Assembly: GCF_901538265.1 (NCBI RefSeq)
Contig: NZ_LR593886.1
Span: 10,003,738 to 10,067,737 of the forward strand
DNA from: Gemmata massiliana
Lineage (GTDB): Bacteria; Planctomycetota; Planctomycetia; Gemmatales; Gemmataceae
DNA length: 64,000 nt
Reading direction: 5' to 3'
The translations under genes and the position numbers were made by a program. Below the pieces are notes generated by a model. The model ran no database searches. It had not been told where the DNA came from and saw only the letters and a list, made by a program, of their open reading frames with translations. Below are positions 33,633 through 42,845 of this stretch, piece by piece (the stretch's first letter is position 1; each line of letters begins with the position of its first letter).

Positions 33633-36095
33633 ATGCCGGACATTTTGTTCTTCGACGAAATCAGCGATGCAGAGGCGCATCTCGTCGGCGGAAAGGGTCT
33701 GAGTCTGGGTAAGACGGCGCGTGCGGGTTTGCCGGTGCCGGCCGGGTTTGTTGTCACGACGCAGGCGTATCGGCGCCTCGCGGACCGCGGCATCCGGGCC
33801 GATGCCGGGTTCGTGCGCGCGGTGGCAGGCGCCTACGAAACGTTGGGGAACGGACTGGTCGCGGTACGTTCCAGCGCCACCGCCGAAGACGCGGCCGATA
33901 CGAGTTTCGCCGGACAGCAAGAAACGATCCTGGGCGTAAAAGGAGACGAACCACTCCTGGACGCGATCGAGCGCTGCTGGCGCTCACTGTTCACCGAGCG
34001 CGCGGTTGCGTACCGCGCCAAGCAAAACGTCGATGGCGCCGGCCTCGCGATGGCGGTCGTGGTGCAGAAACTCGTGCCCGCGGAAGCGGCCGGGGTACTG
34101 TTCACACGCGACCCGCTCGACCCGGACGGTAAGCGGATGCTCGCGGAAGCGTCCTGGGGGTTGGGTGAAGTCGTCGTATCGGGGCGCGTGCAGCCTGATC
34201 GTTTCACGCTCGATCGCGACACGGGAAGCGTACTCACGCGCGTCCTCGGCTCGAAGGCGATTCGCGTGACGGCCGGCGTCGAAGAACACGTTCCGGCGGA
34301 ACTACAGCGGCAATTCTGCCTGAGCGACGCGGCACTCTCCCAACTCGTCGATTTGGGGCGCAAAGTGGAAGCGTTCTACGGCGATCCCCGCGACATCGAA
34401 TGGGCCTTCGCAGGCGGCACGTTTCACCTGTTGCAAGCGCGGCCGATTACCGTGGCGGGCGCGGCCGAGCGGGAGCAGGTGCGTCAAGGTGTCATCTCGT
34501 CTTTGAAAGCAACAGCGGACCCGCGCGGAACCGTATGGGTGCGGTACAACCTGAGCGAAGTGCTCCCGGAGCCGGCGCCCATGACGTGGGCCGTCGTGCA
34601 GCGGTTGCTCGCGGCCGACGGCGGATTCGGCGCGATGAACCGCGATCTCGGAGCGAAGCCCGATCCCGCGCTCGGCTCTCTATCCGGGTTCGACCTCGTT
34701 GCCGGTCGGCCGATGGCGAACTTGTCGCGCCTCCCGCGCATGCAGTTCGCCCGGCCGCCCATCGAGTACCCGCTGGGCACTTACAAGCGCGAGCCGCACA
34801 AGGCACTCGACCCGAAACCCGTGCTGAACCCGCTCGCGGGGCAGGGGTGCGTGTTCGGTGTGCTTACACTACCCGGCACAATTCTGAGCCTGACGCGACT
34901 GATAGGCACGACGAAAAAGCAGTCGGCCGTCTTCGCCCAAAAGTTCGAGACCGAGATTGCGCCGGCATTCGCCACAGCCGCGAGACAAGCACGCGCGCAA
35001 AATTGGTCCCAAATGGACCCGCCCGCGCTCGTGCGCGAGTTCGAGACGTGGACGAACAAAACGCTCGTCGAGTTCGCACGCGACAGCCTGAAACCAACTG
35101 TGTTCGCGGAACTGGCGTGGACCGAGGTGTTCGATCAACTCAAGCCGAAACTCGGTGAAGAACGCGCCCGCACCGCGGTTGGCGAGTTGAGCCTCGGTGC
35201 CGCGCCACCAGGGGAAGTAAATCTTCCAGGTGGGATTCGCGACTTAGCAAACGAACGAATCTCGCGCGCGACATTTTTGGAGCGGTTCGGTCACCGCAGC
35301 ACGAACGAAATGGAATTCGCGCAACCGCGCTGGAGCGAAGTGCCCCAAGAGCTCGACAAGCTCATGCACAGAGCCGGTTGGGGCGCGCACACCGCTGCCA
35401 CAGCCGATGTGGACAAGATCGCGACGGAGGCAAAAATCAGCGGGCCGTTCCGCGATCAACTCGCGGCCAAAGTGAAACTGCTGCGCACGTATCTCGGGTT
35501 GCGCGAAGCCGGCAAGCACTACTTACTGATGGGTTTCGCGGTCATTCGCCGTGCGCTCGTGGAACTCGATCGCCGGTTCGAGTTGAACGGCGGCATCTTC
35601 TTCCTCACGCCGGCCGACTTGCCCGATCTGCTCGCTAAGAAGGATCTCTCTGCGAAGGTCACCGCAGCGCGCAAGAACCGCCAAACGGAACTCTCACTCG
35701 AAGTGCCGCCGGTGCTGTTCAGCGACGACCTCGACGCGATCGGCCGACCGCTCCCGGAACCGGCTGGCAGAGACAAGCTCACGGGCGTGGCACTTTCGGC
35801 AGGAGTCGCGGAAGGTCCGGCCCTCGTGCTCACCGAACCAACTGCGGCACCGCCCGAAGGCGGGTACGTCCTCGTGTGCCCGTCCACGGACCCTGCCTGG
35901 GTACCCCTCTTCGTCCACGCGAAGGCACTCGTCATGGAAACCGGCGGCGTGCTCTCACACGGCGCGATCGTGGCCCGCGAATTCGGCCTGCCCGCAGTGG
36001 CCGGCTTACCCAACGCGACGCAACAAATCAAAACGGGCCAAACGATCCGCGTTGATGGTGGAAGGGGAACGGTGACGATCGTGGGCGAAGCGTAG
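33633..36095 (+). CDS. PEP-utilising phosphotransferase (rifampicin phosphotransferase / PEP synthase-like)
   Basis: An 820-residue three-part enzyme. The N-terminal ATP-binding domain (about 1-300) starts FFDEISDAEAHLVGGKGLSL and includes TARAGLPVPAGFVVTT, VAVRSSATAEDAADTSFAGQ and FHLLQARPIT. A variable middle domain (about 310-690) follows, and the C-terminal swivelling domain ends with METGGVLSHGAIVAREFGLP, His 776 being the phosphorylated residue. This matches rifampicin phosphotransferase architecture; PEP synthase has a different C-terminus with a PEP/pyruvate barrel. The substrate cannot be told from sequence. It starts two bases after the RNase H gene. Confidence 0.8.
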   Translation: MPDILFFDEISDAEAHLVGGKGLSLGKTARAGLPVPAGFVVTTQAYRRLADRGIRADAGFVRAVAGAYETLGNGLVAVRSSATAEDAADTSFAGQQETILGVKGDEPLLDAIERCWRSLFTERAVAYRAKQNVDGAGLAMAVVVQKLVPAEAAGVLFTRDPLDPDGKRMLAEASWGLGEVVVSGRVQPDRFTLDRDTGSVLTRVLGSKAIRVTAGVEEHVPAELQRQFCLSDAALSQLVDLGRKVEAFYGDPRDIEWAFAGGTFHLLQARPITVAGAAEREQVRQGVISSLKATADPRGTVWVRYNLSEVLPEPAPMTWAVVQRLLAADGGFGAMNRDLGAKPDPALGSLSGFDLVAGRPMANLSRLPRMQFARPPIEYPLGTYKREPHKALDPKPVLNPLAGQGCVFGVLTLPGTILSLTRLIGTTKKQSAVFAQKFETEIAPAFATAARQARAQNWSQMDPPALVREFETWTNKTLVEFARDSLKPTVFAELAWTEVFDQLKPKLGEERARTAVGELSLGAAPPGEVNLPGGIRDLANERISRATFLERFGHRSTNEMEFAQPRWSEVPQELDKLMHRAGWGAHTAATADVDKIATEAKISGPFRDQLAAKVKLLRTYLGLREAGKHYLLMGFAVIRRALVELDRRFELNGGIFFLTPADLPDLLAKKDLSAKVTAARKNRQTELSLEVPPVLFSDDLDAIGRPLPEPAGRDKLTGVALSAGVAEGPALVLTEPTAAPPEGGYVLVCPSTDPAWVPLFVHAKALVMETGGVLSHGAIVAREFGLPAVAGLPNATQQIKTGQTIRVDGGRGTVTIVGEA

Positions 36096-36183
36096 GTCGC
36101 GGAAATTTGTGCGGTTCGCACGTTAGTACCAGCGTAGTGAAACACGCTACTCCCGTGACGTAAAAACCTGTGTACAGAAGAAT

Positions 36184-36492
36184 TTACGCTGTCAGGCGAA
36201 AGCGATTGCCACCAAGAGGCACGAGTTCCACTGTCGGTGGGGTACCCTTTTGCCAATCGAGAGTGTGGTTGCGACGTAGCCATTCCCGAAGGATTGGTTC
36301 ACCGCGGTCCCGAAATTCCGGGCACTTGCGCCAAAAGCCTCCCGTCAGCGCGAACGAATGAAACGCGCCGTCGATTTCGACTTCGATCTTGTCCCAGTTC
36401 GAGGAAAAGAACTCGTCTCGGTTGGGTCTACCAACTCGTATACCGTAAGTCGAATTATTGGTACTTCCACCTCGCCACGCGCTCGCTCGCAT
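36184..36492 (-). CDS. Hypothetical protein, 102 residues
   Basis: A small protein with a segment DKIEVEIDGAFHSFALTGGFW followed by RKCPEFRDRGEPILREWLR and closing VELVPLGGNRFRL. It resembles small conserved proteins of unknown function in planctomycetes. A proline- and Arg-rich helix in the middle could bind nucleic acid, but this is speculation. It lies just downstream of the PSD1 gene on the same strand. Confidence 0.5.
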   Translation of the reverse strand: MRASAWRGGSTNNSTYGIRVGRPNRDEFFSSNWDKIEVEIDGAFHSFALTGGFWRKCPEFRDRGEPILREWLRRNHTLDWQKGTPPTVELVPLGGNRFRLTA

Positions 36493-36507
36493 GCCTCACC
36501 TCCTGAA

Positions 36508-38979
36508 TCACTTATTGAACTGGAACTCGCGGCTGTTAACCAGCACCCAGAGCAAGTCCTGCAGACCGTCGCGCAGATTCGGCGCGGAGTTGATCCAGCC
36601 CTCGGCCTTTTTTCGCTCGTCCGCGCTTGGGAGGCGGCTCCATGTCGCGAGATAGAGTTCCTCCACCGCCTTCGCGAGCGGCACTCGGTCGGCAATCAGC
36701 TTCTCGACACGGCCCGTTTTGTCGGCGATCTTCTTGTTCAGGAACTCGCCGTTTAAGAGGTGCATCGCCTGTGCGATGTTCGGCTTCGTGGTGCGTTCGC
36801 ACTCGCATAACACCTGACGCGGTGGCCGGCCGAACGTGTCGAGCAGGTACGAGCGCACTTCGCTATCGGGCAGTTGGATCGCGCGCGTACCGAGGGGCAA
36901 GCCCTGGTACTTCTCGCGCGTGCCGGTTGCGAAGTCCACGCCGTCGGCGATCTGCTCCGCGGTCAGGCGTTTCACCGTGTACCGCGTGAAGTGAACATTC
37001 GCAGCATCAAGCTTATTGCCCGGCGAACTGGCGTGCGTGAGCTGGTACGCGCGGCTGCTAAAGATCGTCTTGAGGAAACCCTTGAGGTCGAATTTCTGTT
37101 TCACCAGTTCGTCGGCGAGCGCGTCGAGCAATTCCGGGTTACTCGCCGGGTTGGTGGCGCGTATGTCATCGAGCGGTTCGACCAGTCCGCGCCCCATCGC
37201 GTAGCCCCAGAAGCGGTTAGCAAGGTTGCGGCTGAACATCTTGTTCTTCGGGTCCGTCAGCCAGTCCGCGAGCTTCTTCCGGCGATCGAACTCGTCGTCC
37301 CAACTCACTTTGGTATCGCCGTCGAGCGGCACCGGTTTGACGAACGTGCGCTTGCGCGGGTGCGTAGCCTCGCCCACCCCGCGAATGAAAATGACCGTTT
37401 CGCGACCGAAGATGCCGAACTCCTGGCTCGTCTTCGTGCCGATCCGCGTGAAGAACGCGGCCATGCCGTAGTAGTCGTCCTGACTCCACTTCTCGAACGG
37501 GTGGTGGTGACACTTCGCGCACCCGATCCGCACCCCGAGGAACAACTGCGTCGCGGTTTCCGACCAGTCCTCGAACGTGCGCCCGATCTGGAAGAAATTC
37601 GCCGGGCCGTCGGTGAACGTGCTGCCCTCGGCCGTCACCACGTCGCGCACGAACTGGTCCGTCGGCACGTTGTCGCGCACCTGTGCCCGAACCCAGTTGT
37701 GGAAGCTCCACATTCCCTTCTCTTGAAGGGCCGTGCGGTTGATGCGGAGCAGGTCGCCCCACTTGAGCGCCCACCAGTCGACGAACTCGGGGCGGTCGAG
37801 CACGCGATCAATGACCTTCGCGCGCTTCTTCGGGTCTTTGTCGTTCAGAAACGCCCGGATCTCATCGGGGGTCGGCAGCGTACCGATCGCATCGAGGTAC
37901 AGTCGACGCAGAAACTCCTCGTCCGAAGACAGTGGCGACGGTGTGAGTCCCAGATCCTTCCATTTCGCGATCAGGTGCGTGTCGATGAAGTTGTTGATCG
38001 GCAGGTCCGGGAACGTGTCCAATTTCGTAAATGGCAGCGTGACGCGGACGACTTCAGCCCACCCACCGAACCGAATCATGACGTGCGTTTCCCCCGCGTC
38101 CTTCGCAGTAACTACTCCTGTTGGTGTTACCGCAGCGACCGCGTCATTGAGTGCATCAAACTGTGCCGTACTCGTGACGTCCTCACGGTGGCCATCGGAC
38201 CAAATTGCCGTGACCGAGAGTTGTTGTTGCTCGCCCGGCACCATCAACCGATTGGGAGGAAACACTTCGAGCTTCGTCACCGTGGGGTCTTCGATTCCCT
38301 TGCGTGCGGGATTCGCTGGAGGCGGTGCGCCGTCGTCGAGCCACTGGCGAATGGTAGCGTACTCGCGGCCGTTGTGCTTGAGGCGCTCGCCCCCGCCGTG
38401 TTCCATTACGAGCGCCGGCTTCGCGAGGAAGATGCTCCGTTCCGAATCGCTCAAAACGACCCGGCGCCCCTCGTTGCTCTGCACAATTTGTGCGAAGTCG
38501 AACGCGGGATCGAACCCGAACAGCGATAACTTGAAGCCCCCGCGCCCGTGCTGCGCACCGTGACAGCTACCCGCGTTGCACCCGGCCTTCGTGAGAATCG
38601 GTTCCACTTCGCGCACGAAGCTCACGGGGGTATCCGCGCTCACTTTCTCCACGGCAACAGGAACGACAACCTTGGCACCGGCGGCTTCGACGGTCAGTGT
38701 GGTGTTCCCGTCCGCGACGGGGCGCAGCGTGCTCTTTTCGGTGGTCACTATGCGCGCATCAGCACTTGTGAAACGGGCCGCGTGTGTCAGATCCCACCGG
38801 CGCCCGTCGGCCCAGACACCGAGCACGCTCACGCGCTGTTCGGCACGCGGGCCAACCAACTTGGCTTCCTTCGGGTAAACGATTAGCACTTTCGGCGCAC
38901 CGGCCGGCGGGTCGACCGCGCGAAGTTCCGCCGTGACAAGCCCCAGAGCACAAGCTGCGAACAGCACCCGAAATGACAT
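36508..38979 (-). CDS. PSD1-type exported protein (DUF1549/DUF1553) with cytochrome-like N-terminus
   Basis: An 823-residue protein of the planctomycete-specific DUF1549-DUF1553 family. Order: signal peptide (1-22), Big-2-like beta domain, a CNAGSCHGAQHG motif (CxxxCH, about residue 130) of the planctomycete cytochrome type, a second beta domain, then DUF1549 (FLRRLYLDAIGTLPTPDE) with CAKCHHHPFEKW (CxxCH) and DUF1553 with RANRFWGY-like NLANRFWGYAMGRGL. Probably periplasmic and linked to growth on complex polymers. DUF1501 partners often follow such genes but none is seen here. Start 38979 fits the signal peptide; upstream extension is unlikely. Confidence 0.85.
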   Translation of the reverse strand: MSFRVLFAACALGLVTAELRAVDPPAGAPKVLIVYPKEAKLVGPRAEQRVSVLGVWADGRRWDLTHAARFTSADARIVTTEKSTLRPVADGNTTLTVEAAGAKVVVPVAVEKVSADTPVSFVREVEPILTKAGCNAGSCHGAQHGRGGFKLSLFGFDPAFDFAQIVQSNEGRRVVLSDSERSIFLAKPALVMEHGGGERLKHNGREYATIRQWLDDGAPPPANPARKGIEDPTVTKLEVFPPNRLMVPGEQQQLSVTAIWSDGHREDVTSTAQFDALNDAVAAVTPTGVVTAKDAGETHVMIRFGGWAEVVRVTLPFTKLDTFPDLPINNFIDTHLIAKWKDLGLTPSPLSSDEEFLRRLYLDAIGTLPTPDEIRAFLNDKDPKKRAKVIDRVLDRPEFVDWWALKWGDLLRINRTALQEKGMWSFHNWVRAQVRDNVPTDQFVRDVVTAEGSTFTDGPANFFQIGRTFEDWSETATQLFLGVRIGCAKCHHHPFEKWSQDDYYGMAAFFTRIGTKTSQEFGIFGRETVIFIRGVGEATHPRKRTFVKPVPLDGDTKVSWDDEFDRRKKLADWLTDPKNKMFSRNLANRFWGYAMGRGLVEPLDDIRATNPASNPELLDALADELVKQKFDLKGFLKTIFSSRAYQLTHASSPGNKLDAANVHFTRYTVKRLTAEQIADGVDFATGTREKYQGLPLGTRAIQLPDSEVRSYLLDTFGRPPRQVLCECERTTKPNIAQAMHLLNGEFLNKKIADKTGRVEKLIADRVPLAKAVEELYLATWSRLPSADERKKAEGWINSAPNLRDGLQDLLWVLVNSREFQFNK

Positions 38980-39159
38980 TGCGCAGAACTCAATAAGTGG
39001 ATGATTCCGCGGGCTAATTAAACATACCGTTTCTCCGCGCTCGTTGCTGCCCCATTTGCGTTTAGGACCGCTGAGAGCGCTGTGGTAACGAAGCGCAACC
39101 CCAAAAACCAGTGGTACAGCGTGGCTGGTGCGTGCGAGGATGTTATGGGCTGATTTGAC

Positions 39160-39849
39160 GTGCAGCAACCAGATGCCTCAACCGCCCCGGCACACCTCAC
39201 TCAGTCGAGATTTGGAATGCAGCCGCGCACTCGCCGCTGGATCACCCCGACCGTGTGGGCCGTGGCTCTGTCCGTTGGAGCCGGGTACTCCTATGCCCGG
39301 TACGCAGGCGTGAAAACAACGGTTGATCGGGCACTTTCGGCTCGCCCTGGTCTGACCCACATTGACCTCACCCACCCGGGATCGGTCACCACTCCGATCC
39401 CGCAAAGCCCTGGCGTCCACCCGCACAGTGTGGCCTTCTATCTGAAACTCGAAGGCAGTAAGTCGTCAGGCAAGACGCACCGACTCAAGGGATTGCGCGG
39501 TTCGATAACGCTAACGGATGATTCGGGCGGGGTTGTGGAACTCCGGCAATTTGATGAGAGTATGAGTTCCGCGATCGAGAACGGCGATTTGTGCGATCTC
39601 GGGTTCTCACCCCCGGTGCCCGGCGGCGGATACACAATGACGGTCACAATCGAGAGCGGTGCCTCCGCCACGGAAGCAGCCCGAGCCACCGTCTACGGTC
39701 GATACATGGTTTGCGAAATGGAAATGTTCCCCGCACTGGAGTGGCTACTGCTGACCTATTCTGCCGGTGGACCCGCGCTCGTGTTCTGGCTCATAGCCAT
39801 CGGTCGCGTTATCCGAACCCCAGTCCCTGTCTCTATCGATCAAGCGTAG
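39160..39849 (+). CDS. Membrane protein with one N-terminal and one C-terminal span
   Basis: A 229-residue protein from GTG 39160 (an alternative ATG at 39217 would remove 19 residues). A span at about 28-46 (WITPTVWAVALSVGAGYSYA), a long extracytoplasmic region with beta-like segments and a second span at about 193-216 (WLLLTYSAGGPALVFWLIAI) are visible. It diverges from the PSD1 gene across about 180 bases. Function unknown. Confidence 0.5.
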   Translation: MQQPDASTAPAHLTQSRFGMQPRTRRWITPTVWAVALSVGAGYSYARYAGVKTTVDRALSARPGLTHIDLTHPGSVTTPIPQSPGVHPHSVAFYLKLEGSKSSGKTHRLKGLRGSITLTDDSGGVVELRQFDESMSSAIENGDLCDLGFSPPVPGGGYTMTVTIESGASATEAARATVYGRYMVCEMEMFPALEWLLLTYSAGGPALVFWLIAIGRVIRTPVPVSIDQA

Positions 39850-39889
39850 GAAAGTCGCGGAAAGTGCCGTTACCGTGGCCGGCTAATTG

Positions 39890-40216
39890 TCATTCCTTTT
39901 CCGGAGACACGAGCTTGAGTCCGATCAGGCAGCCAATTAACCCGGCCAGGAAAAACAGTCGCCAGAACGTCGCAGGATCTTTGAACCAGATGATCCCGAC
40001 GAGCGCGGTGCCCGCAGCTCCGATCCCGGTCCACACCGCGTAGGCGGTGCCCAGCGAGATCTTCTGTGCCGCGAGCGTGAGCAGCGCGAAACTGACGATT
40101 GACAGCAGCACGAAGGCGATCGACCAACTGATTTTGGTCAGCCCTTCGGAGAGCTTCAAGCACGTCGTGAACCCGCACTCGAAGCAGCCCGCGAGAATGA
40201 GATAGAACCAGTGCAT
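39890..40216 (-). CDS. SMR-family efflux protein (Gdx/SugE-like)
   Basis: A 108-residue four-span small multidrug resistance protein. The first span carries the essential Glu (ILAGCFECGFTTCLKLSEG, Glu 13), and GTAYAVWTGIGAAGTALVGI is the typical third-span signature; the sequence looks closest to the guanidinium exporters (Gdx/SugE) rather than quaternary-ammonium pumps. It likely works as an antiparallel dimer using proton exchange. It lies 66 bases after the alpha-oxoamine synthase gene on the same strand; that gap is too short for a known guanidine riboswitch and none was recognised. Confidence 0.85.
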   Translation of the reverse strand: MHWFYLILAGCFECGFTTCLKLSEGLTKISWSIAFVLLSIVSFALLTLAAQKISLGTAYAVWTGIGAAGTALVGIIWFKDPATFWRLFFLAGLIGCLIGLKLVSPEKE

Positions 40217-40282
40217 GTGCGTGAAGTCACCGATGATGGTGGGCCGGCCGCGACACCGGTTCGGCCCACGCTGCGATACGAA

Positions 40283-41545
40283 TCAGGCCGCGACCAGCGA
40301 CGCGACGGCGGACGCTTCCGGCATCGGGGTCGCGTCCTTGAGTGCGGCCAGGGCGTCGAGCAGCCCGTCGATTTGCGCCGGCGTGTGGTTCGCGTTCACC
40401 TGCATCCGCAAAACCCCCGCGCCGTGCGGCACCGCCGGGAACACCACCGACTGCACGTAATAGCCGTGCTCGTACAGGAACTTCCCGGCCTTTAGCGTCG
40501 CCTCTTCTGCTCCGACGAGCACCGAGACGATCGGCACCCGACCACCCATCACGGCCAGGCCCAACTGCGTCGCGCCGCGCGTGAGGTGGCGCACGTTCGC
40601 GTCGAGCTTCGCCCGCAGCGCCGGGTACTCGGCGGACATCAGAATGTCCACCACCGTGCAAACTGCTTCGAGGTACGGCGGCGGGACCGGGCCACCGAAG
40701 ATGAGCGAGTTCGACTTCAGTTTCAGCACGTCGATCGCGGCCTGCGACCCGCCGACGAACCCGCCGAGGCACGAAAAGCCCTTCGAGAGCGAGCCGATCG
40801 TCAGTACGTTGTCGTACCCGCCAAGCGCCTCACGCACGGTCCCGCGCCCGTGCTCACCCAGCACCCCACTGGCGTGCGCATCGTCCACGTACAGGCAGGC
40901 GTCGTACTCGCGTGCGACGCGCTGGAACTCGGCCAGCGGCGGCAGGTGGCCGCTCATGCTGTACACGCCATCCACTGCGATCACCGCGTGCCGAAACGGG
41001 CGCAGGGACCGCAGCGTTTCTTCGAGCGCGTCCGGCGAGTTGTGCGCGAACTTTGCCGTTCGCACTCCGCGTGCCTTGGCGAGCTTCAAGCCCTCGTCGA
41101 TCGAGTTGTGCGCAAACTGGTCGGCCACGACAACGTCGCGCCGCGTGACCAACCCAGGCAGCGCGCCGACGTTCGCGAGCGTGACCGACGGGTAGATCAG
41201 CGCGGCCTCAGTGCCGAGCCAGTCGGCGATCTTCCGCTCGGCCCGGACGTTCGGCTCGACACTCGCGAACGCGCGCGAGCTACCGTTGTGCGACCCCCAC
41301 GCGCGTACTCCGCGCTCGATGGCGCTCGTAACACGCGAATCTTGATCGAGCCCGAGGAAGCTGTCGGAGCCGAAGTTAGTGACCCACCGGCCCCCGAGCT
41401 TGAACGTCCGATCCGGCCGAACCGCTTCGACGGTCTGGTCCTTCATCAGGAGGTCGGGATAGTCATCAAACATGCGGCGGAAAAACCGAGTCATTCCGGT
41501 GTCCGCGAGCGCGTCAATCAGTCGGTCGAGTGGCGCGGAGTTCAT
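40283..41545 (-). CDS. Alpha-oxoamine synthase family PLP enzyme
   Basis: A 420-residue class II aminotransferase-fold enzyme that joins an amino acid to an acyl-CoA (as in serine palmitoyltransferase, 8-amino-7-oxononanoate synthase or KBL). Motifs: NFGSDSFLGLDQD, GSHNGSSRAFASV, LYVDDAHASGVLGEHGRG (221-235) and TIGSLSKGFSCLGGFVGG with PLP-lysine 255. The longer N-terminus and the missing bio genes nearby favour a serine palmitoyltransferase-like or related lipid enzyme, but this is not proven. SMR-family exporter follows in the same direction. Confidence 0.8.
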   Translation of the reverse strand: MNSAPLDRLIDALADTGMTRFFRRMFDDYPDLLMKDQTVEAVRPDRTFKLGGRWVTNFGSDSFLGLDQDSRVTSAIERGVRAWGSHNGSSRAFASVEPNVRAERKIADWLGTEAALIYPSVTLANVGALPGLVTRRDVVVADQFAHNSIDEGLKLAKARGVRTAKFAHNSPDALEETLRSLRPFRHAVIAVDGVYSMSGHLPPLAEFQRVAREYDACLYVDDAHASGVLGEHGRGTVREALGGYDNVLTIGSLSKGFSCLGGFVGGSQAAIDVLKLKSNSLIFGGPVPPPYLEAVCTVVDILMSAEYPALRAKLDANVRHLTRGATQLGLAVMGGRVPIVSVLVGAEEATLKAGKFLYEHGYYVQSVVFPAVPHGAGVLRMQVNANHTPAQIDGLLDALAALKDATPMPEASAVASLVAA

Positions 41546-41999
41546 AGGGCCTCATCGTCCAGCGGCAGGCACTCGAATATATCGGACGTGCGCGCCGAGA
41601 AGTTTGATCGATATTGATGATTCCGCGGGCGATGCGGCTCATAAGACGTATGAGCAAATGGCGCGACCTTGCGCCTGCGGAATGGGTAATTTGGGGCGGA
41701 TATAGCGAGTGAATAAGCTGAAAGAGCTGGCTGTAACGAAACTACCGGCGGAGCCACTTTGTGTGGTTTCGCCGGTTAGCTCGCGATGATGGTATTCGGG
41801 CTCTCAGCTCCGATCTCGGCGTGACATGGCACTACCATTCTACGCCGCTCGACACCATCGCCGGTGACTACTGGTACGGGAAATCTGCGGATTACGAGCA
41901 CGAACCTGCCCCCACGCGGGCGACCCACTTCGCCCCCGGCTCGACTCAAAAAGAAACAGCCGGGCTATTGCCCGGCTGCTGTTGTTTCGGCCCGCCGCG
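41546..41999. other. 454-base interval with two hairpins
   Basis: Holds the promoter of the oxoamine synthase (right of 41545), a 14-bp hairpin at 41744-41776 (with two G-T pairs) and the terminator of the downstream gene at 41957-41978. No gene seen. Confidence 0.45.
41957..41978 (-). terminator. Terminator of the endonuclease III-like gene
   Basis: 9-bp stem CAGCCGGGC/GCCCGGCTG, TATT loop, followed on the minus strand by TTTCTTTTTG, 22 bases after the gene end. Confidence 0.8.
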
Positions 42000-42806
42000 T
42001 TACCGCGACTTCTTCGGTTTAGGTTCCGTTTTGTCTTTGTCCGCCTTCTTCGAGAGGTTCTCGATCCCGGTGGGGCAGTCGCTCTTGAGCGGGCACGAAG
42101 CGCAGAGCGGGTTCTTCTCGACGCACAGTTCCTTCGCGTGGATGCTCATCAGTTCGGTGAACTCCGGGCCGCGGGCCTTCGGGATCACGTGCTCGATGCC
42201 GCCGCGGAGCGCTTCCATGTCCTCGGTGTCGGTGTCGACGTCCTCGATCACCCCGAGCCGCCGGAGCACCCGGAACGTGGGGCCGTCGAGCGGGATCGCG
42301 TGGCCGCCGAGCGACCGCTGCACCACCCAGGCCACCGCGAAGTCGTTCACCTGCTTGAACCGGCCGATCTGCTTGGCGGCCTGCTTCAGGTTGAGCTTCT
42401 TCAACTCGCTGTCGTTGAAGTACCGCGACACCTGTTTGGCGGCCTGCTTCAGCCCCTTCTTCTCCATGTCGCCGAGGTCGTAGGAGTAGTTCAACTCGAA
42501 GACCGCGTGCAGCACGCCGATGATCCACCCGGCCCGCGGGCCGGAGTTCGGGAGCGGCCGGAGCGCGTCGGCGACCTCTTGCACCGTGCTGACGCGGATC
42601 TCGTTCCAGTCCACGAACACTTTCCGCAGGCGCGCGTACCCGGCCTCCGCGTCCTCGGTGGTGCTGCCCTCGCGACAGATCGCGAAGATCAGTTCTTCGA
42701 GGAGCGGGCGGGGCGTTTCCGGCTCCAGTGCCGGGAGCGGGAACCTCTTCTTGAGGGCCGCTTGCGCCTGGGTCAGGAGTTGCTGCTTATTAGTGATGGC
42801 CGGCAT
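42000..42806 (-). CDS. Endonuclease III-like (HhH-GPD, 4Fe-4S) protein
   Basis: A 268-residue protein of the endonuclease III superfamily. A helical HhH-GPD-type domain (about 30-220) includes AIPLDGPTFRVLRRLGV, where Asp corresponds to the catalytic Asp, but the helix-hairpin-helix LPGVGxKTA is not recognisable. The C-terminal iron-sulfur loop is complete: C-x6-C-x2-C-x5-C in ELCVEKNPLCASCPLKSDCP (about 227-246). Probable base-excision repair or related function. It is the last gene of the nusA-infB-rbfA group (39 bases after rbfA). Confidence 0.75.
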   Translation of the reverse strand: MPAITNKQQLLTQAQAALKKRFPLPALEPETPRPLLEELIFAICREGSTTEDAEAGYARLRKVFVDWNEIRVSTVQEVADALRPLPNSGPRAGWIIGVLHAVFELNYSYDLGDMEKKGLKQAAKQVSRYFNDSELKKLNLKQAAKQIGRFKQVNDFAVAWVVQRSLGGHAIPLDGPTFRVLRRLGVIEDVDTDTEDMEALRGGIEHVIPKARGPEFTELMSIHAKELCVEKNPLCASCPLKSDCPTGIENLSKKADKDKTEPKPKKSR

Positions 42807-42845
42807 TCGGTGGACTCCGGTTCCGTAGGCGTTCGCCCGCTGGCG

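Noticed and set aside
36874-38529. 551-codon plus-strand frame opposite the PSD1 gene
   Set aside because: Shadow of the DUF1549/DUF1553 gene.
40217-40282. Guanidine riboswitch before the SMR gene
   Set aside because: The 66-base gap has no recognisable riboswitch core.
41761-42483. 240-codon plus-strand ORF over the endonuclease III-like gene
   Set aside because: Antisense of a gene with a complete iron-sulfur motif.
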